Notes: a model not told the origin generated them from the letters alone. Counted from the first letter of the stretch, positions 1-5,766 are shown. The stretch is 6,347 nt of DNA from Lachnospiraceae bacterium (GCA_009774235.1 VSNJ01000204.1:1-6347), one strand, 5' to 3'. Translations and numbers: made by a program.

Positions 1-90
1 AGATAATAGTAAATTTATAAAACAGACATGGTAATAAATGCCTCTATTCTGACATACATTATAGCAGTAATAATTTTTAAGGAGGTTTTT

Positions 91-627
91 ATGCCAATAC
101 AAAATGAACATGAACGGCACATAGAAATGCTCAAAGCAGCACTTCCATATGTGCCGCCAGAAAACAGGCATGCAATGGAAATAATATTACAGGCAGATTC
201 ACTTGTAAACCTTGCCATGCAGCCACCGTCAGCAGACCTGGCTGGATGCAGTATTGATGGTGATGAAAAGCCGTTTATGCCAAATCCTGAAGCAATGCTT
301 ATGAACATACGCCAGTATTGTAATAAAAAGGAATCTGAAACAATACAGGTTCTGCTAAACTTTATACATGCAGATAAACTTTTTAAAAGCTACCGTGATT
401 TTGCACATTCACATCCTGATATGCTTGAGGCATCTGAAATTAACAATACTTCCACCCCCTTAAGTATACTATTCCAGCTAATCAATGGCATTGGTTCCAT
501 TAGCAGCAATATGTCCAAAAATGGTCCGCCAGGAGGCAATTTTATGATGGAATTCCTTATGTCACAGCTCTCCCCTGAACAAAAATCAACAGTTGAACAG
601 TTACAGGGCATAATGGGAAATTCATAG
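91..627 (+). CDS. Small helical protein of unknown function (178 aa)
   Basis: I do not recognise a named family. The product is soluble, with no signal peptide and no membrane segment. It is rich in Met, Gln and Glu and is mostly predicted-helical by eye: residues 5-45 and 64-108 look like helices. A flexible Ser/Asn/Gly/Pro linker follows (about 113-150, including NGPPGGN). The C-terminal helix pair (151-176) carries LSPEQ at 160-164, with E169, L171 and M175. A related cap, PPEN with E30 and I31, sits at 22-31, so the protein may contain a repeated helix-cap unit. The start is ATG 91 because AAGGAGG at 79-85 lies 5 nt before it. An in-frame ATG at 28 has no such site. The next gene downstream, on the same strand, ends in a similar motif, which suggests a functional pair. 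No convincing promoter is visible in the 90 nt upstream, so it may belong to an operon that begins outside the window. Confidence 0.8.
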   Translation: MPIQNEHERHIEMLKAALPYVPPENRHAMEIILQADSLVNLAMQPPSADLAGCSIDGDEKPFMPNPEAMLMNIRQYCNKKESETIQVLLNFIHADKLFKSYRDFAHSHPDMLEASEINNTSTPLSILFQLINGIGSISSNMSKNGPPGGNFMMEFLMSQLSPEQKSTVEQLQGIMGNS

Positions 628-635
628 TATTTAAG

Positions 636-666
636 AGCATTCCAGTGTTCTTATGGCAGGAATGCT
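636..666 (+). other. Intergenic hairpin between the two small genes
   Basis: AGCATTCC at 636-643 and GGAATGCT at 659-666 form a perfect 8-bp inverted repeat around a 15-nt loop, starting 8 nt after the stop codon of the first small gene. No T tract follows, so it does not look like a standard intrinsic terminator. It could be an mRNA-stability or processing element, or a weak attenuator before the second gene. Confidence 0.45.
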
Positions 667-711
667 GCAACAACAGCCTCCAAGCCTGTAGAGACGGGAA
701 TAATACCATTA

Positions 712-720
712 TGATATAAT
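712..720 (+). promoter_or_regulatory. Extended -10 promoter for the second small gene
   Basis: TGATATAAT contains a consensus -10 box (715-720) preceded by TG with one base between, the extended -10 arrangement that can work without a good -35. The best -35 candidate is only weakly matched (GAGACG at 691-696, 18-nt spacer). Transcription would start near 727, giving a leader of about 29 nt that includes the ribosome binding site. A second TATAAT at 733-738 lies too close to the ribosome binding site to serve well. Confidence 0.45.
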
Positions 721-741
721 AAACCAGTTGCATATAATTGC

Positions 742-750
742 AGAAGGGAG
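742..750 (+). promoter_or_regulatory. Ribosome binding site that sets a TTG start
   Basis: AGAAGGGAG ends 5 nt before TTG 756. This decides the start of the second small gene. The further upstream TTG at 738 has no such site, and the first in-frame ATG (792) would remove the N-terminal WRINP segment. Confidence 0.65.
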
Positions 751-755
751 TAAAA

Positions 756-1019
756 TTGGGAAATTGGAGAATTAATCCAGCCTTTCTTGGCATGGACGAA
801 ATGAAGAGGCAGAAAGTAGAAGACCTGTTTGACGCATTAAATGGAAGAAACTTAAACGAGGCACTTCCAGTAATAACAAACTGGAACTTGCAGTTAAAAC
901 AAGAAAATATACAATTTACTAATGAAGAAAATGAACTATTATCAGAAATCTTCCTGCAGGAACTTCCTCCTGAACAGATGAAACAGTTTGAACTTTTAAA
1001 GTCATTTATGAAAAAGTAA
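756..1019 (+). CDS. Small helical protein of unknown function (87 aa), TTG start
   Basis: This is an unrecognised soluble protein without a signal peptide or membrane segment. Charged, amphipathic helices are likely at residues 12-30, 33-50 and 55-85. The C-terminus reads LPPEQ (70-74) followed by E79, L81 and M85. These positions line up without gaps with LSPEQ, E169, L171 and M175 at the end of the upstream 178-residue protein. Seven or more positions match over about 25 residues, which is too short to prove homology but fits a shared C-terminal helix module. Translation starts at TTG 756, supported by AGAAGGGAG 5 nt upstream. It lies 128 nt after the upstream gene and probably has its own extended -10 promoter. 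A terminator follows at 1100-1134. The gene could act as a small partner of the upstream protein, but this is inference only. Confidence 0.75.
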   Translation: MGNWRINPAFLGMDEMKRQKVEDLFDALNGRNLNEALPVITNWNLQLKQENIQFTNEENELLSEIFLQELPPEQMKQFELLKSFMKK

Positions 1020-1037
1020 CCACAAAAATATTCGTTC

Positions 1038-1070
1038 CTGGCAAAAACATATTGTATAAATATTTGCCAG
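1038..1070 (+). other. Hairpin downstream of the second small gene
   Basis: CTGGCAAA (1038-1045) and TTTGCCAG (1063-1070) form a perfect 8-bp stem with a 17-nt AT-rich loop, starting 18 nt after the stop codon. The following sequence (TATCTTTCTACTCT) is only loosely T-rich. It may be a weak first terminator or a 3' stabilising hairpin, in tandem with the stronger terminator at 1100-1134. Confidence 0.4.
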
Positions 1071-1099
1071 TATCTTTCTACTCTGTGGCATTAATGTGT

Positions 1100-1134
1100 A
1101 AAACCGGCCATTTCTTTTGGACATGGCCGGTTTT
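1100..1134 (+). terminator. Intrinsic terminator after the small-gene pair
   Basis: AAACCGGCCAT (1101-1111) pairs perfectly with ATGGCCGGTTT (1123-1133). One more A:T pair (1100/1134) makes a 12-bp GC-cored stem with an 11-nt loop, followed by TTTTT and then ATATT. This is a textbook rho-independent terminator for + strand transcription. The A run on its left side is short, so it should work mainly in the + direction. Confidence 0.88.
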
Positions 1135-1173
1135 TATATTGCCTATAGATAAATTACCACTTTTGTGTTATAT

Positions 1174-1200
1174 TTATCCACAGATATTAATTTGTCCACA
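1174..1200 (+). promoter_or_regulatory. Pair of DnaA boxes upstream of the membrane gene
   Basis: TTATCCACA at 1174-1182 matches the DnaA box consensus exactly. TTGTCCACA at 1192-1200 differs at one position, in the same orientation, 18 nt start to start. They lie between the terminator of the preceding genes and ATG 1231, so they sit in the presumed promoter region of the membrane-protein gene. A weak promoter (TTGTGT 1163-1168, TATTAA 1185-1190, 16-nt spacer) would place the perfect box between -35 and -10. No dnaA, dnaN or AT-rich origin unwinding array is nearby, so an origin is unlikely. A DnaA-responsive promoter, or chance, is more likely. Confidence 0.4.
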
Positions 1201-1230
1201 ATTAGAAAAAATTAGAAATGAGAGGCAGAT

Positions 1231-2241
1231 ATGAATACAGAATATAATACTGTTTATGGACAGTTTGAAAAAATTTTTAAAGAACAAGCAGAATCTTTTA
1301 TTCCAGAAGATGATATTAAAATTACATTAAAAATGGAAAAAATAAGATTTGAAAATGCAGAAAAATATAATATATCCATAAATAAACTAACTGGCAACAA
1401 TCTTGCACGTTATACTAAAGATGCCATCAGACGCCGCCAGCCTCTATTTTTTGTATACTATACTCTTAGTATAGTTACTGGTTTCTGTTACTTCCTTCTT
1501 ATGTGGAGTATTGCCAAATGTATTTTTCTTTACTTTACAGGCACTAACAAAGAAGCTTTTAGTGACAGGCTTTCTTTCTCTGTATCCCTTATTTTTTTCG
1601 CTGTTGCAATTATATGCAATTCTGCAACACACATTTACACAAGGAAACTTCTGTTTACATGCAAGGGAAACATTAAAGCAAAAATATCTCTATATAACGC
1701 TGCCTGCAGCCTTATATCTGCTATTATAATTATTATATCTGCACTGTTTATATACTTAAATACTGGCAGTATTTTAACAATTAACCTTTCACTGTCAGAA
1801 GTATTTATTATAACTGTTGCAATGCTGGCACTATCAGGAATACACAATGTTATATACAGCAGCCACTTCACTGCATTTATGTCAATAGGATACGCAATTA
1901 TGCTGCACCGCAAACCACAGACAGACAAGGCAATTTCCCATTACAAAGACCTGTCACTTAAAGAATTCCTGTCAATACATGGGATAACAACTACAAGTTA
2001 CAAAGAGGACAGCCAGTTACAGGCAGAATTTAATAAATGGCTGCGTTCTAAGGCTGTCACTTTAAGGACATACAGTGCAATAGCTTTCTTTATAGCATTT
2101 ATACTGGCTTTTATATGCCTGCGCCAGCTTATAATTACAGGCATATCTGCCAGTTTTATAATATTTACCATTGCAGCGCTTATTATAACTGTTATATTGT
2201 TTTTATCAATATTATCATGCAGTTATATTACCAGAAAGTGA
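1231..2241 (+). CDS. Polytopic membrane protein of unknown function (336 aa)
   Basis: I cannot assign a family. Residues 1-70 are a charged cytoplasmic-looking N-terminal domain ending in the basic run RRRQ (67-70). Hydrophobic segments follow at about 71-101, 113-133, 153-176, 190-222, 279-297 and 300-333, roughly six membrane spans. A hydrophilic loop at 226-277 (HRKPQTDKAISHYKD onward) separates span 4 from span 5 and is probably cytoplasmic. No signal peptide, ATPase or catalytic motif is visible. The start is ATG 1231 with AGAGG at 1221-1225, 5 nt upstream. The gene stands alone: a terminator precedes it, two DnaA boxes lie in its leader, and its last 27 nt overlap the end of the converging HAD gene. 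It could be a transporter subunit or an integral membrane sensor, but nothing in the sequence settles this. Confidence 0.8.
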   Translation: MNTEYNTVYGQFEKIFKEQAESFIPEDDIKITLKMEKIRFENAEKYNISINKLTGNNLARYTKDAIRRRQPLFFVYYTLSIVTGFCYFLLMWSIAKCIFLYFTGTNKEAFSDRLSFSVSLIFFAVAIICNSATHIYTRKLLFTCKGNIKAKISLYNAACSLISAIIIIISALFIYLNTGSILTINLSLSEVFIITVAMLALSGIHNVIYSSHFTAFMSIGYAIMLHRKPQTDKAISHYKDLSLKEFLSIHGITTTSYKEDSQLQAEFNKWLRSKAVTLRTYSAIAFFIAFILAFICLRQLIITGISASFIIFTIAALIITVILFLSILSCSYITRK

Positions 2242-2904
2242 ACGTTTTACTACTGCTGCCGCCATTTTAACGGTTTCCTTATCTGGTTCTTTTAAATCAG
2301 GAATACATATTACAGGTATTCCTGCTGTAACGGCTGCTTTTACGCCATTTTCTGAATCTTCAAGTACAAGTACCTTTTGTGGTGCTATATTAAGTTTCTC
2401 ACATGCCATAAGGAAAATATCCGGCTCAGGTTTTGAATGTTTTGCCATCTCACCACCAATAATTTTCTGGAAATATCCAAGCAGTCCAGCATGTTTTAAA
2501 TATTTTTCTACATATGCAGATTTTGTAGAAGATGCTACTGCACATGGTATGCCTTTTTCTTTAAGCATTACAAGAAGCTCCTGTATCTGTGGTTTAATAT
2601 TAAGCCCTATTGTTTCTGCAATCATTACAAGGCGTGACTGTGCAATATCACCACATTCCTGGAATGGGTAATCTTCCCCATATTCTGAATACATAATATC
2701 CTTAAGCCTGCTTCCTCCTGTCCCAAGTGTCTTTATATATACTTCACGTGAAAGGTTATAACCTTTTTCTTTCATAACTACTGCAAGCTGTTCCATAAAT
2801 ACTCTTTCAGTATCGAAAACCAGTCCATCCATATCAAATATAACAGCCTTAAAATTCTTCTGCATATTAACAGCTTCTAATAAATCAGAATATATTTTTC
2901 CCAT
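2215..2904 (-). CDS. HAD-superfamily hydrolase, beta-phosphoglucomutase/sugar-phosphatase type
   Basis: This is a HAD subfamily I enzyme with an alpha-helical cap after motif I, of the kind that dephosphorylates or isomerises small sugar phosphates in the cytoplasm. Motif I is DMDGLVFDTE with nucleophile D24 and acid/base D26. Motif II is the VASS segment with Ser/Thr at 125-127. Motif III is K158 in HSKPEPDIF. Motif IV is LVLEDSENGV with E182 and D183 for Mg2+ binding. The DMDG, SKPEPD and EDSxNG pattern fits beta-phosphoglucomutase-like phosphatases. At 229 residues it is close to family length, with about 15 extra N-terminal residues. ATG 2904 is chosen because GGAGGA (2915-2920) lies 10 nt before it. 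The in-frame ATG at residue 14 (2865), nearer the usual family start, has a poor site. The gene lies 37 nt after an AraC-family regulator and is probably co-transcribed with it. Substrate is unknown. Confidence 0.92.
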   Translation of the reverse strand: MGKIYSDLLEAVNMQKNFKAVIFDMDGLVFDTERVFMEQLAVVMKEKGYNLSREVYIKTLGTGGSRLKDIMYSEYGEDYPFQECGDIAQSRLVMIAETIGLNIKPQIQELLVMLKEKGIPCAVASSTKSAYVEKYLKHAGLLGYFQKIIGGEMAKHSKPEPDIFLMACEKLNIAPQKVLVLEDSENGVKAAVTAGIPVICIPDLKEPDKETVKMAAAVVKRSLSGNITA

Positions 2905-2941
2905 ATAAATTTAATCCTCCTTATTCTGGGCACATATTTTA

Positions 2942-3823
2942 TTATTCCAGTTTCATTGCCCTGTATTCTTTCGGTGTGCATCCTATTGTCTGCAGAAAAA
3001 CCCTGTTAAAATAACTTATATTATTAAATCCCGAAAGATTAGCAACTTCACCTATCTTTTTATCAGTATCACGCAGAAGCTGGCAGCTCTGTAATATCCT
3101 GTATCTCATAAGATACTGTACAGGTGAAAGTTTCATTGTCTGCTTAAAAACCCTGCTGAACTGCCCTTCACTCATAGGGAGCAGCCCTGCAAGCTCTGAA
3201 AGTGTAATATCATAAGCATAATTCTTTTTAATATACTTTATAACAGGTGCAAGCCTTTCTGAATACCTTGTTTCAAGGCTGTCCTCTCTTTTTACCCTTA
3301 CAGAATTGCTATTCATTAAATCCCATACACCAAATATACGGCTTCTTATCATAAGTTCATAGTTGTACAGTTCATGTCCTGGACAAGCCCCTGCCTCCAA
3401 AAGCATTGAAAGCACAATGTCCTGCCATCCATTCCCTTGTTCCAGGAACTCCCTGAATAAGATTTTGCCATTCAGGACTGGTGTAATAAACCTTTTTGCA
3501 AAACTGCTGTGGATATCTTCATGCAGAAACTGGTATGAAAAGTCTAATGCCATAAATGAACAGGCATGATATCCCTCTGCCCTTGCTGAATGTAAAAAAT
3601 TAGAGTTTATAAATACTCCGTCTCCTGTATGTAACTTATATTCCCTGTCCTCTATATTAAATATTATGTTTCCATTTGTGACTACGAGAAATTCAAATTC
3701 CTGGTGCCAGTGGAGATAGAATATTGCATCTGTACCTTCTGGGTATTCCATCTTGTGGATACCAATAGGAAGCTCTGCGGTACCATGCCTCTGCTTCTCT
3801 TCGTATACTTTCTTTCTACTCAA
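2942..3823 (-). CDS. AraC-family transcriptional regulator with N-terminal cupin, TTG start
   Basis: This is a cytoplasmic, probably sugar-responsive DNA-binding regulator of 293 residues, normal for the family. The N-terminal cupin sensor shows HWHQEFE (H38, H40, E42), GD at 67-68 and H78. The C-terminal AraC/XylS domain has two helix-turn-helix units, at about 206-228 (ITLSELAGLLPMSEGQFSRVF) and 257-280 (IGEVANLSGFNNISYFNRVF). It closes with the conserved GCTPKEYR (281-288). TTG 3823 is preferred because GGAGGA at 3830-3835 lies 6 nt upstream. An upstream in-frame GTG at 3874 has no ribosome binding site and would add 17 residues unlike the family. The gene is first in a probable two-gene transcript with the HAD enzyme. 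Its promoter is flanked by a 15-bp inverted repeat (3852-3926), which suggests autoregulation. The inducer is unknown; a carbohydrate is likely from the domain type and the HAD partner. Confidence 0.93.
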   Translation of the reverse strand: MSRKKVYEEKQRHGTAELPIGIHKMEYPEGTDAIFYLHWHQEFEFLVVTNGNIIFNIEDREYKLHTGDGVFINSNFLHSARAEGYHACSFMALDFSYQFLHEDIHSSFAKRFITPVLNGKILFREFLEQGNGWQDIVLSMLLEAGACPGHELYNYELMIRSRIFGVWDLMNSNSVRVKREDSLETRYSERLAPVIKYIKKNYAYDITLSELAGLLPMSEGQFSRVFKQTMKLSPVQYLMRYRILQSCQLLRDTDKKIGEVANLSGFNNISYFNRVFLQTIGCTPKEYRAMKLE

Positions 3824-3829
3824 AAGACA

Positions 3830-3835
3830 TCCTCC
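3830..3835 (-). promoter_or_regulatory. Ribosome binding site that sets the AraC-family TTG start
   Basis: On the - strand this reads GGAGGA, 6 nt before TTG 3823. No comparable site precedes the upstream GTG at 3874, so it argues for the shorter 293-residue protein. Confidence 0.75.
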
Positions 3836-3851
3836 AATTCTTTTTATTGCC

Positions 3852-3926
3852 TGTTTGAAAATTAAATATTTCACAGGTTATGTGACTCTGGCAATATAAT
3901 CTTTATGTTATTTTAATTTTCAAACA
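3852..3926. repeat. Perfect 15-bp inverted repeat flanking the AraC-family promoter
   Basis: TGTTTGAAAATTAAA (3852-3866) and TTTAATTTTCAAACA (3912-3926) are exact reverse complements separated by 45 bp, about 60 bp centre to centre. The right arm contains the likely -35 box of the regulator gene. The left arm falls in its transcribed leader, so only one arm would be in the RNA. This favours a DNA operator bound at two sites, possibly with looping, over an RNA hairpin. Inside the spacer lies a smaller symmetry, TCACA-GGTTA-TGTGA (3871-3885). The natural candidate for binding is the adjacent AraC-family protein. Confidence 0.6.
3893..3923 (-). promoter_or_regulatory. Probable promoter of the AraC-HAD unit
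   Basis: On the - strand, TTGAAA (3923-3918) is followed after 19 nt by TATATT (3898-3893), five of six matches to the -10 consensus. An alternative -10, GATTAT (3901-3896), gives a 16-nt spacer. Transcription would start near 3886, leaving a leader of about 60 nt. The long spacer suggests a weak or activator-dependent promoter. Confidence 0.4.
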
Positions 3927-3945
3927 TCAATAAGTCCTTTATTTA

Positions 3946-4010
3946 TTAGGTTTTGTTTAACCAAATAACATTGCGCCTGGTGGGATGCGCAATTATGCAT
4001 AAAACCCTAA
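3946..4010. repeat. Nested inverted repeats: candidate structured RNA or small palindromic element
   Basis: TTAGGTTTT (3946-3954) pairs with AAAACCCTAA (4001-4010) with one bulged C. Inside it, ATTGCGC (3970-3976) pairs perfectly with GCGCAAT (3987-3993) around a 10-nt loop, CTGGTGGGAT. The GC-rich inner hairpin stands out from the AT-rich surroundings. The terminator-like hairpin at 4009-4040 follows directly, sharing two bases with the outer stem. This could be a small + strand RNA ending at that hairpin, a folded part of a - strand transcript, or a remnant REP/MITE-like palindrome. I recognise no known riboswitch consensus in it. Confidence 0.4.
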
Positions 4011-4040
4011 AGGCACAAATATAAGAATATCTGTGCCTTT
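4009..4040 (-). terminator. Terminator-like hairpin between ABC operon and AraC-HAD unit
   Basis: AAAGGCACA (4009-4017) pairs perfectly with TGTGCCTTT (4032-4040). After one mismatch, ATAT/ATAT adds four more pairs and closes on the loop AAGA (4023-4026). Both flanking units run on the - strand, so it most plausibly ends the ABC operon about 210 nt after its last stop codon. On that strand the downstream tract is AGGGTTTTATG. The + strand tail (TTTTATATT) looks slightly better, so it could also end a + strand small RNA. Confidence 0.5.
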
Positions 4041-4252
4041 TATATTACAATATAAAAACATAAGTTACAACTAATTTTTTCTAAATAAAAATATATACAT
4101 TTATCAGGACTGTCATAAAAGTATAACTATTATAACAAAGAATAAATTCCTAATACATTGGCAAAAGATGCCTGTTACTCCATACCAATAGTTTTTAGAG
4201 TTATAATAAAGCTTGTTTACTATTATTTTCAATTTCTGTTGGGAACAGAACA
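4041..4252. other. AT-rich intergenic stretch, no gene seen
   Basis: This lies between the hairpin at 4009-4040 and the stop codon of the permease. It is strongly AT-rich with scattered short repeats and no convincing ribosome binding site or coding pattern on either strand. Apart from a small hairpin at 4234-4250 I see nothing definable. It is probably the untranslated 3' end of the ABC operon transcript. Confidence 0.5.
4234..4250 (-). other. Short hairpin directly after the permease stop codon
   Basis: TTCTGTT (4234-4240) and AACAGAA (4244-4250) form a perfect 7-bp stem with a 3-nt loop, only 2 nt downstream of the permease stop codon. No T run follows on the - strand (ATTGAAAATAATAG), so it is not a standard terminator. 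It may stabilise the 3' end of the transcript. Confidence 0.35.
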
Positions 4253-5074
4253 CTACTCGAGATTTAATTTTTTCTGCATAAGTTTTATGGAAATTGTACT
4301 ATATATAACAGAAAAAACTGACATAAGTATTATTGTAATAACTAACAATAAACCTGTATAATTTAACATTTCTGTTTCTGGTACATCAAAACCATGCATA
4401 AATACAGTTGCAAATATAGCAAATACCATAACCACCTGTAATATTATATAAGTTGCAATATACACTGCTACAGAAATTAAATCCCTGTTTACCCCTTTTC
4501 CAGATATACTATAACCAATATTAATACTTGCAAAAAACTGGGATATACTTTCATATAAGCAAATTATAAAAAGAACTATAATAACTATTATATATAATGT
4601 TCCATTTACACCATATTCCTTTGCACCATAATGGAATGTTGTCAACATTTTTACAAAACTGTCCCATGTAAATCCAAACTCAGCTGGAATTCCTGAAATT
4701 ATAAATGAAAGGATTATTACTGCTATATCTCCAATAAAAAATATTAAGGATGTAATTATCTTACTAAAATACAAGCTTACTGCAGATACAGGAAGTGTAT
4801 GCATAAGGTAACCTTCATCACGTAAAAGGTTATTCCTGTACCTTAACAGAATTAATACTAGCGTAACCACACATACAGCCACTACAGATAATATCATTAT
4901 AAACATAGTAAACATCCATAAATATCCCATTGCATTTCCAATAAAACCATCAAGAGCATTAGATAACATCCCTGTAATCCTTACAAAAACTGCACACAAT
5001 AACATAAATAAATATATTACACTAATTATACGTCCTCCCGCTTTCAAATCATATTTAATTAATTTATCTAACAT
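4253..5074 (-). CDS. ABC-2-like transporter permease (273 aa)
   Basis: This is the membrane subunit of a probable ABC exporter. About six membrane segments are visible, near residues 16-36, 50-76, 104-128, 158-182, 199-226 and 240-262. The motif RDEGYLMHTLPVS (85-97), in the cytoplasmic loop after the second span, resembles the conserved loop of ABC-2 permeases in Firmicutes that pair with a GntR-linked ATPase. It is likely the coupling region. ATG 5074 has GGAGGT (5081-5086) 6 nt upstream. The start overlaps the last 7 nt of the ATPase gene (GCATGTTAG), implying translational coupling and equal stoichiometry. It is the last gene of the operon. As the only permease here it would have to act as a homodimer or with a subunit coded elsewhere. 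The exported substrate cannot be deduced. Confidence 0.85.
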   Translation of the reverse strand: MLDKLIKYDLKAGGRIISVIYLFMLLCAVFVRITGMLSNALDGFIGNAMGYLWMFTMFIMILSVVAVCVVTLVLILLRYRNNLLRDEGYLMHTLPVSAVSLYFSKIITSLIFFIGDIAVIILSFIISGIPAEFGFTWDSFVKMLTTFHYGAKEYGVNGTLYIIVIIVLFIICLYESISQFFASINIGYSISGKGVNRDLISVAVYIATYIILQVVMVFAIFATVFMHGFDVPETEMLNYTGLLLVITIILMSVFSVIYSTISIKLMQKKLNLE

Positions 5075-5766
5075 GCAAATACCTCCCTGAATAATGCATC
5101 AACAGATTTGCCTTTTTCACTTCTTATTTGGTCTACACTTTCATGTAATATCATTTTCCCGTTCCTGATAAATATAACATCATCAAGCACTTTTTCTACA
5201 TCACTTATAAGATGTGTAGATATAATAACACCTGCTTCTTCATTATAATTCATAAGTATTGTTTTTAATATAAAATCCCTTGCAGCAGGGTCAACGCCTC
5301 CCATAGGCTCATCTAATAAATATAATTTTGCTTTCCTGCTCATAACAAGTACAAGCTGCACCTTTTCCCTGTTACCTTTTGATAAAGTCCTTATCCTTGC
5401 ATCCATTTTTATTTCCAGGCTCTTTAACATCTCTGCTGCTGCATCTTCTGAAAAGTCACTGTAAAAATCCTTAAAAAACTTTATAGTTTCACTTACTTTC
5501 ATTCCAGGACTGAAATATGGACGTTCTGGAAGATATGAAACTATCTTTTTGCTTTCAACACCAATTCTATTGCCACCTGCCATAACTTCCCCTTCACTGG
5601 CACTAAGAATACCACTAGCTATTTTAATAAGTGTAGTCTTGCCGCTTCCATTTGGTCCAAGCAGCCCTGTAATCTTGCCACTGTTAATTGATAAAGATAT
5701 ATTATCAAGCGCAACTTTGCTGCCATATTTTTTTGTAAGGTTATGACATTCTAAAATATTTCCCAT
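5068..5766 (-). CDS. ABC transporter ATP-binding protein (232 aa)
   Basis: This nucleotide-binding subunit hydrolyses ATP to power the adjacent permease and sits on the cytoplasmic face. All core motifs are present. Walker A is GPNGSGKTT (37-45). The signature is a variant, LSKGN (128-132), instead of LSGGQ. Walker B is LYLLDEP (148-154) with catalytic E153. The D-loop is GGVDPAAR (156-163) and the switch histidine is H185 in STH. The Q-loop position appears to be E81 in SYLPERP, a substitution common in ABC-2-type exporters. Length is normal for a single-domain ATPase. ATG 5766 follows AGGAAAGGG with 7 nt spacing. It begins 33 nt after the GntR gene and overlaps the permease by 7 nt, so the three form one operon. 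Motif variants and context fit drug, peptide or envelope-stress exporters rather than importers; no binding protein is nearby. Confidence 0.93.
   Translation of the reverse strand: MGNILECHNLTKKYGSKVALDNISLSINSGKITGLLGPNGSGKTTLIKIASGILSASEGEVMAGGNRIGVESKKIVSYLPERPYFSPGMKVSETIKFFKDFYSDFSEDAAAEMLKSLEIKMDARIRTLSKGNREKVQLVLVMSRKAKLYLLDEPMGGVDPAARDFILKTILMNYNEEAGVIISTHLISDVEKVLDDVIFIRNGKMILHESVDQIRSEKGKSVDALFREVFAC

Noticed and set aside
28..90. In-frame N-terminal extension of the first small protein that looks like a membrane anchor (MVINASILTYIIAVIIF)
   Set aside because: It has no ribosome binding site, and its last codons are the AAGGAGG site of the real start at 91. The hydrophobic appearance comes from AT-rich non-coding DNA.
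1..90. Promoter for the first small gene (CTGACA at 49-54)
   Set aside because: No acceptable -10 box lies at the right distance; the best is TAATTT with three matches. The gene may be read from upstream of the window.
1052..1234. 60-residue + strand open frame between the small genes and the membrane gene
   Set aside because: It runs through a hairpin arm, the 1100-1134 terminator and the DnaA boxes, and has no ribosome binding site. It is non-coding.
3506..3760. Two further DnaA-box-like strings (TGTGGATAT, TGTGGATAC) inside the AraC-family gene
   Set aside because: Each has a mismatch, they lie in well-defined coding sequence, and they are more than 2 kb from the promoter pair. They do not make an origin.
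3824..3874. Longer AraC-family protein starting at GTG 3874
   Set aside because: No ribosome binding site precedes it. The extension covers the GGAGGA site serving TTG 3823 and the left arm of the inverted repeat.
3970..3993. Possible T-box or tRNA-like element (GGTGGGATGCGC)
   Set aside because: The T-box core AGGGTGGNACCGCG is not matched, there is no specifier stem, and no cloverleaf can be drawn.
4234..4250. Intrinsic terminator for the ABC operon right after the permease stop
   Set aside because: The 7-bp stem has no T tract on the - strand. The longer hairpin at 4009-4040 is the better candidate, so this one is listed only as a hairpin.
4158..4361. 67-residue + strand open frame at the permease 3' end
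   Set aside because: It has no ribosome binding site, and half of it is antisense to a clear permease gene.
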